Of a stretch of DNA of 64,000 nt, positions 36,831 to 51,628 are shown piece by piece. The translations under genes were made by a program, and so were the position numbers. Below the pieces are notes generated by a model, which had not been told where the DNA came from, searched no databases, and worked only from the letters and a program-made list of their open reading frames with translations. The stretch covers positions 25,568,672 through 25,632,671 of the forward strand of contig NC_061782.1 in the NCBI RefSeq assembly GCF_022458985.1, written 5' to 3'. Positions within the stretch are counted from its first letter, which is position 1; every line of letters begins with the position of its first letter. The stretch is from Mugil cephalus. Its lineage: Eukaryota; Chordata; Actinopteri; Mugiliformes; Mugilidae.

Positions 36831-37664
36831 AAAGTTTTCGGACACCCCATGCATTTGTGAAGTATCGCATTAAGAATCACTCTTAGATCTTCAAGTGCAA
36901 TTTCTTTTAGTACAGTGACAGACAAAATACTAAACAATTCCTAAAACAGCCATTGAAAACTTAAAATCGAAGGTATACAAGGCTGTCAAGAAGCCCCTGA
37001 CTTTGATACCAACAATGTTGAGAACTGACATATGAAAGTGTCAAGAATTATATTTTGTTAATTTTTCTTGTAAACAATAAACAAAATAAATATTTGGGTT
37101 TTTTTGTGTCTGTCTAATGCAAGCACTCCTTTTGAAACACAAAAACGATTTTTTCCATAATATTTGAGATTGTGTGAAATGTTAAGGGTAAAACGTGTTT
37201 TCAACACACTATAATGTTTATTGTATTGATACTGGTCATATCAATGAAATAATATGTAGTCATTGTGAAACAAACTTGCTGTGAAATTCAGGTGTCAGCT
37301 GTAGGGTTAAAGTTTAATTTTAACCTATCATTTTTATCACAAAAAGTTAACATCTGATTTGTAGAGATGGTCCCATACATTGTACTGGTGCTGAATAGAA
37401 TTTCTGAAACTGAGAGGACACATCACATTAACCCTTCCTTCACCTATGCTAAGGTCACGTTCAACTACAGACTTATCCAGTCACAAATTGCATTGCAACC
37501 GATACTGCACATACAGTACAAGTAGAGCCATGTGAAAAAGAACAAGAAAATGTCTTGTTCTTACCAGTGGCAAGTGCTCAGGCATCCCTGTGAGACCTCT
37601 CTCATTCATGCTGTACATATATCAGGTGTTGGAGATTGAATTGGGATGTTTCTCCTTTTGGCAG

Positions 37665-37848
37665 ACCTGTCATTGACCTCACAGAGGACAAGAAGGTGTC
37701 ATCCACTCCAAAGCTCCTTTCCTCCAAACCTGTCCTAGCATCTGACTGGTTTAATGCCAGTAGGAAAATTGCTACATGTAGCTGTACAATTTACACCTCA
37801 AATAGTGAGAATTGGGATTGCTCAGTTGTATTCTGTTTATTTCAGTAA
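37665..37848 (+). CDS. Uncertain terminal exon with VIDLT motif
   Basis: After a usable acceptor (CTCCTTTTGGCAG) a frame reads PVIDLTEDKKVSSTPKLLSS and on to TAA at 37846-37848, with AATAAA only 8 bases later at 37856. VIDLT followed by acidic residues matches the SUMO-interacting motif consensus, usually found in nuclear proteins. The end of the frame (CTIYTSNSENWDCS) looks less protein-like. Together with the basic exon at 36044 it could be a small nuclear-protein gene or the remains of one. Family unknown. Confidence 0.3.
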
Positions 37849-37919
37849 ATGTATCAATAAAGAAGAAGAAGAAAATTTGTTAAGAGATGAGTCCCTGATG
37901 TGAGGGCAGAACAGAGACA

Positions 37920-39700
37920 CATCTTTTGTCTCTACTAAAAAAAACAAAACAAAAAAAAAAAAATAAAATAAATAAAAGTGTAATGCAATAAATCTTAATA
38001 TGGTGCTTCCTGTTAATTAAAAGCTAAAACTAAATAGTCACTGTCAGATATGAAAGAGGCTTGACTCTTTACATTAAAAGTAGGCAAGGGATGTTAGCTA
38101 GCGTGATTAAGGAGCATGTATACCCACCGTGTTTAATGTCCCATTTTTTTCACCACCTCTCTATTAAAATGCAAACGCTAGGCACAAGAAAGAGAAGGAT
38201 GAAGTTACATCTTCACAGCATATTGTTATTCATGACATATTAAAGAGGAAAGAGCAATACCCTCAAAATTAAATAATATAAACATGATTTAAAATACTTA
38301 AAACAAAAAGACAACACAAAGGTGGTGCATTGGAAATTTCTGGGTGAGCATTGGGGGGCAAAACAACTCAAATCTCGGGTCAGTTGTACTGATATGGCAC
38401 ATCCCATAACCTTTAGTTAAGTTATGCATCCTGAATAATAACAAGAGAAAGTTAACCAGGGACATAGTCCAGAGAAACAGACACTTAGACCCATCTACAA
38501 CAAGAATAGGCATCATATTCACTAATTAAATGGATTACAATGTTGAGATACTGACAATATTATTAGCATTTTAGTAAACCAGACAAATCAGTCAAATTCA
38601 GTGATAGAGCAGGAGCTTTAACATCAATAAGAGAGACCAATGCACTAACAGAGATTCAAAAAAGTAAAAAGGCTGCTTTTATTTAGGCACCAGCACATAT
38701 GCTTGTAGAAGGAAACAGGGGAAAGCAGATACTTTGATGAAGAATATTACTACTGAGGAAAGAGTGAAACCTCCCAACAATATGGATTGTTAAAATACCA
38801 TTAAATTATAAACAAGCCAGGAAAAGAAACCTGGAAGAATTTATGGAGCTACGGAGGTGTGGGCTGACTGTGGTTCATACGAAAATCTTGAATAGCAAAA
38901 ATGAGAGTGGATGCGCAGAGGCAGTAACACACGCTTTAAAAAATTGCTATAAATTGACATTAAAACATTGACATTAACGGTGTAATACTGTGTTATTTAA
39001 ATGCAGGATATGGCTGGAAAGTTTAGTTGATGAGATTAAATATATAATAGTGATACCTCAGTAATAATGTTAGAGTTTGGAATAATACATTTGTCTTCTT
39101 TTTTGAAATGGCTGATATTTTAGTTTTGCCCAAAATTTCAGGCTTTAAGTTGTTGTTTTTTTGTTTTGAGAAAAGTTCATTTTAAAAGACTTTGAGACAG
39201 TATTATGTCTTAAAAACTACAACTTCAACAATTTCAATCACTACATTTATATAGTGTACTATCTTTACAGCAAGATTGCATTAGAATAATTGAAGACATA
39301 ATGTTTAGAAAGAAGATGTAAATTGTCTAAATTTAAAAATATTTACTGCGTGTATACTAAATGTTGCTTGTGTGTATAAGGAATCTTAAATAGATATTTG
39401 ATATATCTGTTGTACAAAAAGTGTAAATTAACTTAAATTAATTGCTAATCCTTTTTTTTATATTACAGTGAACGTGGAAAATAACAGCTTTGCTGTAAAA
39501 ACAAAAAACAAAAAACAAAAAAAAAAAAAAACAGTAAATTTCAACAACAGCAAGATACCATCAATTTTACAGAAATTGGCTGGCAATTATGCTGCCAGAT
39601 CAGATTACTGAAAATCTGCACTTTCACCTGCAAGTACTGAACAGGTAGTATCAGTTCATTGACCTGGAATCAGGTCAACAAACTGAAGAAGCTGCCTTTT
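37920..39700. other. AT-rich intergenic stretch, nothing coding
   Basis: Between the uncertain VIDLT exon and the YIPF4 promoter. It contains A-rich runs at about 37936-37975 and 39500-39531, possibly tails of retroposed sequence, and no supported exon. Confidence 0.55.
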
Positions 39701-39959
39701 ACTATGTGTAATACTTATGAAATATTATTTCAGTTATATGAAACACTGCGAGCAGTCGTCCAAAATTTAGTCTAAATGAACACCAAAACAGCAGAGGGCA
39801 GCACTATGCCCATGTTAACATCTAGTCTGCCTCAGCCCCAAAAGAAGAAGAATTCCCACGTCCCAACAAACAGTACCAGCTTTACGACACGACCTGAATG
39901 CATCATAAGACGTGTCTCATTTCCCAGCTACCCCATCTCTGCGCTTCCTGGTTTTCTAC

Positions 39960-40118
39960 AACGCAGCAGTGACAGACGGAACGAAAACAAAATGCAATAG
40001 TTTTTACTCCAGTCGTGAGCGGGGATCAGTGACAACCTCGTCTACGTGTCCCGGACTGTTTGTTTAAATGTAATTTCCTAGGAGCTTAGAGGCGTGTGGC
40101 AGAAACAGAGCACCAACC
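39960..40118 (+). promoter_or_regulatory. Putative YIPF4 promoter and 5' UTR
   Basis: The 160 bp before the YIPF4 start codon are richer in G, C and CpG than the surrounding intergenic DNA and lack a clear TATA box. The transcription start was not located. Confidence 0.4.
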
Positions 40119-44815
<4,697 letters not shown>

Positions 44816-44958
44816 CCAGATGAGTTGGAACTGTGGACCTTTTATGGACAGTGACCCTGGAGAATAGGGGAAAAAGTCAAACTATGAAACCAAGACTTTT
44901 TTAAAAGGGTGTTTATTTCCTTTTTTAACTCCTGAATTGTAGATGGTGGGGATGTTGG

Positions 44959-44959
<1 letters not shown>

Positions 44960-45015
<56 letters not shown>
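44960..45015 (+). repeat. (AT)n microsatellite in YIPF4 3' UTR
   Basis: About 27 AT dinucleotides, located between the YIPF4 stop codon and its poly(A) signal, so probably transcribed. Confidence 0.95.
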
Positions 45016-45018
<3 letters not shown>

Positions 45019-45049
45019 GTATATAGTTTTGTCCCTCGTGTCTTTGGTC

Positions 45050-45055
45050 AATAAA
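45050..45055 (+). terminator. Candidate YIPF4 poly(A) signal
   Basis: AATAAA 235 bp after the stop codon, just past the AT repeat and followed by a T/G-richer stretch. The short 3' UTR is consistent. Confidence 0.55.
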
Positions 45056-46468
45056 ATGCATATGCTTTGCAGCTTAAACCTGGGTATACAGACACCTTGT
45101 TCACCAGTTGAATACATGCCCTTCAGCTCTGAATTTACATGTTGCCGAAGCTGAAAATAATGGTTCGGTTGGGTATCAATGTAATGATTTCTTCCATTTT
45201 AATCACACTGAATAATGTGGTGCCAAATATTTGTATGTATATGTTCATGCTCATGGAATAATTCAAGCAAATAGACAACACCACACCATGGTAATCGTCC
45301 TCATTGTTATGCACTGTAATGCACTATGAGAAAGTCCTTTTTTTCTTTTTTTTTTTAAATTAATAGACACAACAGTTAGTTGTCTACTAAATGTGGTGCC
45401 TTGTTCTCCTATCCTCAGAGTGCTGTTTGTCAGCTGTTTATATCTGATTTATGATTTCAACAAAAACAATAGCCAATTATTACTTAATTATCTAGTATTT
45501 CCTGATGGATCTCTGTTGTCAATACAACTGGTCACACTAATCTATTAAATGGTACTGTATATTGCAACACTGGATTCACCCACAAATCATTCAGACTAAT
45601 AATTTGTGAATATTGGGTCTGTGAGACCAAACATTCCCCAATTATTTATTGCTTGTTCATTTTAGACAGTCTTTAGCCAAACTACTAGATATGGAGCTCG
45701 ACTAACTATTAATGTCAGCGTGCTGATGCTTAGCGAGAGTATTGTTGTCCATCTTAAGTTGTGTCCATGTGATTACTTCATGGTATAATCTGCACCAGGT
45801 ACTCGCTATCAAAGTACACTGCTGAACTGAAACAAAAAAAGTCAACGCACTCATTGTCAAAAATATGGATTTCACAATGTCCAAATCATCGTGGCCAGAA
45901 AACTGGGTAGTGCTCCCGATTTACATGGTGAGTAACTCACAACAAACAAGTAATGGGCATAGAAAGCGACATGCGGACACACGGTCCCAGCTGCCACGGG
46001 GCAACATAGGGGCACATCCAGAAATGGTTTCCAGTCAGACACAGAGCTGTCACGTAGGCAAATCCCTCATGCTGACGATGTCTCAGGACAAGTCTGATGA
46101 TCCATGGTGGCTCGAGCTCACACTTAAGGGGTCTGGTGCCAGAGACCACGAGGCCAACATTATACAAAAAAGCCAGTCATGTTCAGTTAGTTCATTTGTG
46201 TTTTCGAGAACCTTAAGAAACGTTAGTCTGCGATGTTATTGTGCACTACGCACTACGTCACATTAAGGAAATACAGGAGCTATACTATGAAGTTTATCCA
46301 TAATAGTATATATTCATGGCTAAATACACAATAATGGCAGTTAAGCTTTTAATCCTCTTTTATTTATTGAAAGTTGAAACCTCAATCTGCTGGATCAAAG
46401 TTGAATAATGATTCAAAAGGGGACAGATGCTGAGGGGGCTGGTGGGTATAGATGTGACAGAATTTCCC

Positions 46469-46505
46469 TGTCATTTGTTTGTTTCACTCAAACAAACAAA
46501 TGACA
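46469..46505. repeat. Perfect 16-bp hairpin
   Basis: Arms 46469-46484 (TGTCATTTGTTTGTTT) and 46490-46505 are exact reverse complements around the 5-base loop CACTC. Confidence 0.9.
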
Positions 46506-47549
46506 CAATGTAGGAGGACGTCTGATTTCTTCTCTGAGCCAGGAAGAGGGGGAGGACTTCTGCAGACACTCCATAAGTGGATTGTTGCGTCTCCTCTACA
46601 GATTCTGGGGCCATTAAACAAGCTTTTAGGCACGTCAAAGAGCAGAAGAGAAGCTAACATTGCAGGCTGCTCACTCCCATCAGCCAATTACTGAGGTCAA
46701 AATGGCTTGATGATTCACTGTCTAGCTGTGTTGAAAGATATAACTTGAATCTGACAATAATTTTCTTTATCTGTCACCCTACGGTTGCATATGTTTGAAG
46801 TAGAAAAATTAATATTTGAACCTGTGCATTGTTTGAATAGAATAATATTGATTGCGTTGTGCGTGTGATTTTAAGAAAATGTGATAATGAATTAAATACT
46901 ATTGTAGTTTTGAATTTTTCCTAGCCAAATTGAACGCAGAACATTTTCAAAGTTCAAGCTGAATTTCTCTTTTGTTTTAATCGTTAAGACAGTCAAACAT
47001 CAGGCTGTGATATTTTGTAGATATTTTCGACAGGCCATCAAAAGTAGCTGATTTTCAATTTTATTGTTAGCAACTACGTTATCATTACATGTCACCAACT
47101 CTGCTGTAACCGACCCCAAATATGAAGACCTGTGGACGTCTTTCCATCGAAATTGCTCTTAACACCTTGGTACCACTGGGTTTCCTCATTGGCACCGCTG
47201 TGGAGATCTTAGCTCTCAAGGACAGCCTCGACTCATGACAGCATCCCGCCTGTGCAGAAGTAGGCTCATTCATGCTTGGGTTAGAGTTTGTGTCGTGTGT
47301 TAAATTCTCCTCAACCTTTAATTTAGGAAATTGGATTCCATTTGCCTCATTTTCATTTAGTTACTTATCACTATCACCAAAACTCATTCAACCTGTTATT
47401 TTCCTCATCATTACACCAACTGTTTTATTATTCATCATATCATATTATTCATTATTCACCATTTATGTACGTAAACCATATATTTCCCTAAAGTCATTAA
47501 AGTCCTTGTGAGCTGGAATAGATGATCATTGAGAACTGACGCATCACAT

Positions 47550-48090
47550 ATGACGCCAGCTGTTGGCCCCCCTCACCACCAGCACCGGAGCTCCACAAGG
47601 TTGTGTCCTCTCCTGTTATTTGTTCTCCCTGTACACCAATGACTGCACCTCCAGCCACCCCTCCATCAAGTTTACAGATGACACCACGGTCCTGGGACTC
47701 ATCACGGACGACGATGAGCTTGCAGCTTACAGTAACGCAGCGTCACAGCTGGCAGCATAGTGTACACTTGACAAACATAAACAAGACAGTGGAGTTGGTC
47801 ATGGACTTCCACAGACACTCACCCCCACATACCTCCACTTCTCATAAACGACACTGCAGGAGGCTACAGGTGGGGTACTCTGTGAAGTTTCTGGGCACCA
47901 CCATCACCAGCGACCTGAAATGGGAGACACATTCATCTAAGGTCATCAAGCGGGCACACTAGAGCATGTTTTTCCTCAGGCTGCTCCGCACGGTCAATGT
48001 CTCCCCCAAGGTGTGCACCCACATCTACACAGCCACCATCGGAAGTGTCCTCACCTCCTCCATCGCTGTGTACTTCTGTAATTCTTACAG
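47550..48090 (+). mobile_element. Degenerate LINE (second copy), 5'-truncated
   Basis: The segment opens with TTSTGAPQGCVLSCYLFSLY, the reverse-transcriptase block also seen in the relic at 9294-10320, then SIKFTDDTTVLGLI, where FTDD is the catalytic FxDD motif. Several frameshifts and stops follow, but translated pieces continue with the family pattern: LDKHKQDSG, VKFLGTTITSDLKWETH, FFLRLLRTVNVSPKV and IYTATIGSVLTSSIAV. It is broken by a stop at 47758-47760 and later frame changes, and appears to end without the usual LINE C-terminus. Confidence 0.82.
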
Positions 48091-48869
48091 TGTACTTTTC
48101 ATCTGTAAGTGGTGCTCCCTATTGACAAGTGCTGTTATTAGACTTAAATGTAATTCCCCTACACATGACAGAAAATAACTGAGGACCACTGCTCTAATCA
48201 AAAGTAAAGCATCACAGTGTGGTCGGCCACACAGTCACGATGTTGCTAGTCTTCCATGCTGTCCCTCTAAGTCATTTGATTTGCAAAACAGCCATCCTAT
48301 TCTCATATAACTGTCAGCTAGTCTAATCTGCTCTACTGTCATCCATCTGAGAGCGAAGCAGCAATATCTTCTGCAATCACATTGCATTTTTTCTAGTTAT
48401 TCATGTTTCATACCAGACAAAACATTTAATGGATCCACTTCACAGGTGAGTTATCATGTGTTTCAAGTTAATGATGGGGCGTACTGTGGCAAGGCTTCAG
48501 AGCGTGTGTCAAGAAATCCAGGTAGGTGTGCGTGTATATGTATTTATACTATATCTGTATATATCTGTATATAGTAACACTTTATGATACCATATAATAT
48601 GTGCTATATTGTATATATTTAGTAAGTATTACATTTGTTGCATATACACTTGTATTCACAACTCTTTTTGTGGTGAAAGTGAGGTGTTTGTTGTGTGCTT
48701 AGCAGCTGTGGTACAACATCACTTCATCTATGCTAAAGCATTATTGTGCTTGTCATGAAAATAATGAGTGAGATAGAGTTACTCTGGGAAACTTGTGCAT
48801 ACCTGCCTTCTCGGTACCATGTGAAAGGGGTTTTTCCAAATCAGGAGAGGTTGTTCCAAAAAGAGAACA

Positions 48870-49310
48870 GGCTGTGTCCTGGTTCTGTGTTTTGAGCATT
48901 TCCAGTGACTGGTTTTCTTTGTCTTTCCTGATTTATTTTGAAAAGTTCTTTCTTGGTGTTTCTTGTCTTGCCTTACTTCCTGTGTTTTTTGCCCTTTGAT
49001 TGTTGGATTGGTTTCTCCTTGTGTGCTCCGCCCTCTTTAGTTTCACCCGTGTCTCTTTGCCTCTGCCCATGTGCGTATATAGCTAGGCTATTGCCTTTGT
49101 TCTCCGTCTTGTCGCCTGTCATGTTTCTCCTGTCCTGTGATGTTATCCAGTTTGTCTTGCTGTTTCTTGTGCTTTCTCATGTTCTCTCTTGTTTTTGTTT
49201 TTGGTCTTAATCAGTGTCTCTTGGATTTGTGTGTTAGGATTACCCTCACATCCTGATCCCAGCTCCTTAAGTTTTGTTTCCTTGTCCTGCTTCATTCTTG
49301 CATCCTGTGT
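48870..49310 (+). repeat. Pyrimidine-rich block, possible repeat
   Basis: A 440-bp plus-strand stretch of TTTC, TGTTT and TCTTG words with very few A-rich segments. It resembles regulatory or linker parts of teleost retrotransposons, but no ends or coding frame were found. Confidence 0.35.
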
Positions 49311-49544
49311 CCAACTTTACTTTACTTTTTTTTAATTTATTTATTAATAGACCTTTCTATGATTTCTATTTCTATTATTGTGGGGTTGTGTACATGCAAA
49401 GCCTCAGAAATTAAACTTTTTTAAAAAACAAAAAAAAAAATGGATGGAAGGCTTCATCTGACCATCACTAGTTTCAAGAAGCACTTAACATGGCTGTGAC
49501 ACAGTTCAGTTATCCATCTCCCTCTCAGTGATTTTCCATTCTGT

Positions 49545-49916
49545 TTCATGCAGCCTGCCAGCCACTCCCACCTCACCAGTCAAATCAGCTCACCTGTGCA
49601 CACAGCTGCTCCTCATCCTCTAATCAGGCCTGCATATATTCACCAGTTGCACACACAGTTCTCTGCTGGATTGTTCCTTGCCTTATTACACTTTCTAGCA
49701 CTCCTCTGGTTACTTCCTGGTATTGAAACTGCCTGACTCAGACTCACCTCCTTTGGCTGTTTCCTGGTAAACCATCTTAGTCTTCTGTTCCTGACTGAGA
49801 GTTCTGCCTTTGCTCTCCTGGCTCCCGTTTGCCTGTCTGTGGCTGCCTTATTAAACAATTGAACTCAGCATGGATTCTATCTTCTTCTTCTTTGTGCGCA
49901 TCATTACAGTTAATGA
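49545..49916 (+). mobile_element. LTR-like block, possibly a solo LTR
   Basis: Contains short CA/TG-rich stretches, a TATA-like TGCATATATTCACCAG at about 49630-49645 and a poly(A)-like ATTAAA at 49851-49856, followed by a (CTT)n run. This order (TATA then poly(A) signal, no coding region) is what a solo LTR would look like. No target-site duplication was established. Confidence 0.35.
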
Positions 49917-51370
49917 CGGTTAATCATGGAGTAGCTGTACACTGGCTTTTACTGGCCTAGAAACTCACCCTCTGACATCTGGGTCTGGTATAAAATGGTT
50001 GCATCTGAGGACAAAACCAGATACAGCAGAAGCAATAACTAAAACTGTACCTCTTACAGCTGATCTCTGGAATGCGGCCCCGTTGACCACCTTAACATTA
50101 TAAGATATCATGTGCTGCATATAAACTCATACATGAAACCAGAATGTTAAACATTTTCTTTGACTTTGTTTTGGTAATGCGAGTGTGTCGTATCTGCATA
50201 ATGTCTGATTTCATCACTTTGCGGTCAAATTTTTGGAGCTGCCCAAGGACAATCCAGTTAGTACATTTTACTGAAATTACAGGCTTAGCACATCCTTTCA
50301 AATGTCCATATGTGTTCTGTTGATTCATATATGCATGTATATGGCAAGAGGAAGGCACATCTGCAGCTGTGGAGTGTACCTCTGCAAATGAGGAGATGCT
50401 GTCACTGGACTTCAGAATGCTTGAGCTACCCCGTCAATGTCGTGGAGATCCCCTGCTTATAGAGTCCAAATGAATATAAAGTCAGTGATGTGGTGCTAAT
50501 AAAAATATGTGTTACATATCCTGCCTTAATCCCTTATCCTGGTTTTGGGCAATACCCCTCAGGTCAACACCTTGTGTTCTTCATGTTTTCCTAAAAAGTA
50601 AGTAAGTAATAACTTTATTTTTTTGGAGCTGCATCCTTGTGATGCCGATATACCACAACAACTGTCTATCTGTCTATAAGGAAGGAAGGAGATTTGACTT
50701 GACATTGACTGCATGAAATTTAACCACCAAAAATGTCAAACTTTGGCACAGCTTCTCAGAATTTAGGATCTTTGGCTTCTCTGTCTTTCCTTGTATCCTT
50801 GGGTTAGATTAACCACGAAATCTAAGGACATTTCTCTATTGTCTGACATTTTAAAAATTTTTAAGAAATTTATCCATTTAAAAAAAGTATTAAACACAGC
50901 CTATAATTGCAGAGGATGGAAATCAAAAATAGAAATTGAATTGCCACTCCTTTCGAGCCCATTATTAAAACTCAGGAAAGATTATTTAAAAATCCTATAG
51001 AAATCACTTGTTTATTTTCATACTTTCTTAGGCGTATATTATTATATTTTTCAGTTACATGACTACATAATGATTAAGTAAATCTTTCTTTTAATTTCTA
51101 TTGCCACAGAAGTTCGTCCGTGAGTGGTACTAATCAATGGAAAAAAGAACAGACATTGAAAGATCGAAAGGGAGTATATTTTTCAAATAATACTAAACTT
51201 CACTGTGTGAAGTTATCTGAAATTAATGAATTCTCGATGCAGAAGGTTGTATTGAAACTGCTGGACACACTGCACGGGGGTATCGGAAGTATATTTAGTG
51301 CAACATAGTTATTTTGATGTTTCCATTATTCTGACCATTCGGTGTTCTCGTCTGCGCATAATGATGTCGC

Positions 51371-51628
51371 GAGAAGAAGCGGAGAGCTACGCTTGCTCCG
51401 TTTACCTATCGCGTACTGACAGAAAGCCCAGCCAGCCTGGAGTTCCTCAGCGCTGATGGTGAATAGCCACTGCTGCGGTAACGGGCGGAGGAGAAGAAGC
51501 CGCAGAAGGAGTCTGCAGTGGCAGAGCAGCCTTCGCTCTGAGTTAGTCTTGTAGATTTAGCAGTATTACGCGTGTCATCGGACCCTTACAAAGCCCAGAA
51601 GGGAAGGGAAGGGGAGAAATAAGGAAAG
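51371..51628 (+). promoter_or_regulatory. Putative BIRC6 promoter and 5' UTR
   Basis: The 260 bp before the BIRC6 start codon are GC- and CpG-richer than the flanks, have purine-rich GAGAAGAAG and GGAAGGGAAGGGG runs, and lack a TATA box, as for a housekeeping gene. The transcription start is unknown. Confidence 0.45.

Larger units (their letters stand above)
45076..51370. other. Repeat-rich intergenic DNA between YIPF4 and BIRC6
   Basis: No supported host gene. It contains a perfect hairpin at 46469-46505, a LINE relic at about 47550-48090, a pyrimidine-rich block at 48870-49310 and an LTR-like block at 49545-49916. A 133-codon plus-strand frame at 45865-46266 and a 38-codon hydrophobic frame at 47122-47238 were seen but have no supporting signal. 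Confidence 0.6.

Noticed and set aside
39776-40000. 74-codon plus-strand frame upstream of YIPF4
   Set aside because: Lies in the presumed promoter and 5' region of YIPF4, has no family signature and is not in frame with the YIPF4 start.
45865-46266. 133-codon plus-strand frame and its 76-codon antisense partner
   Set aside because: No recognisable domain, no splice or poly(A) context; a transposon fragment or chance frame is more likely. It was not promoted to a gene.
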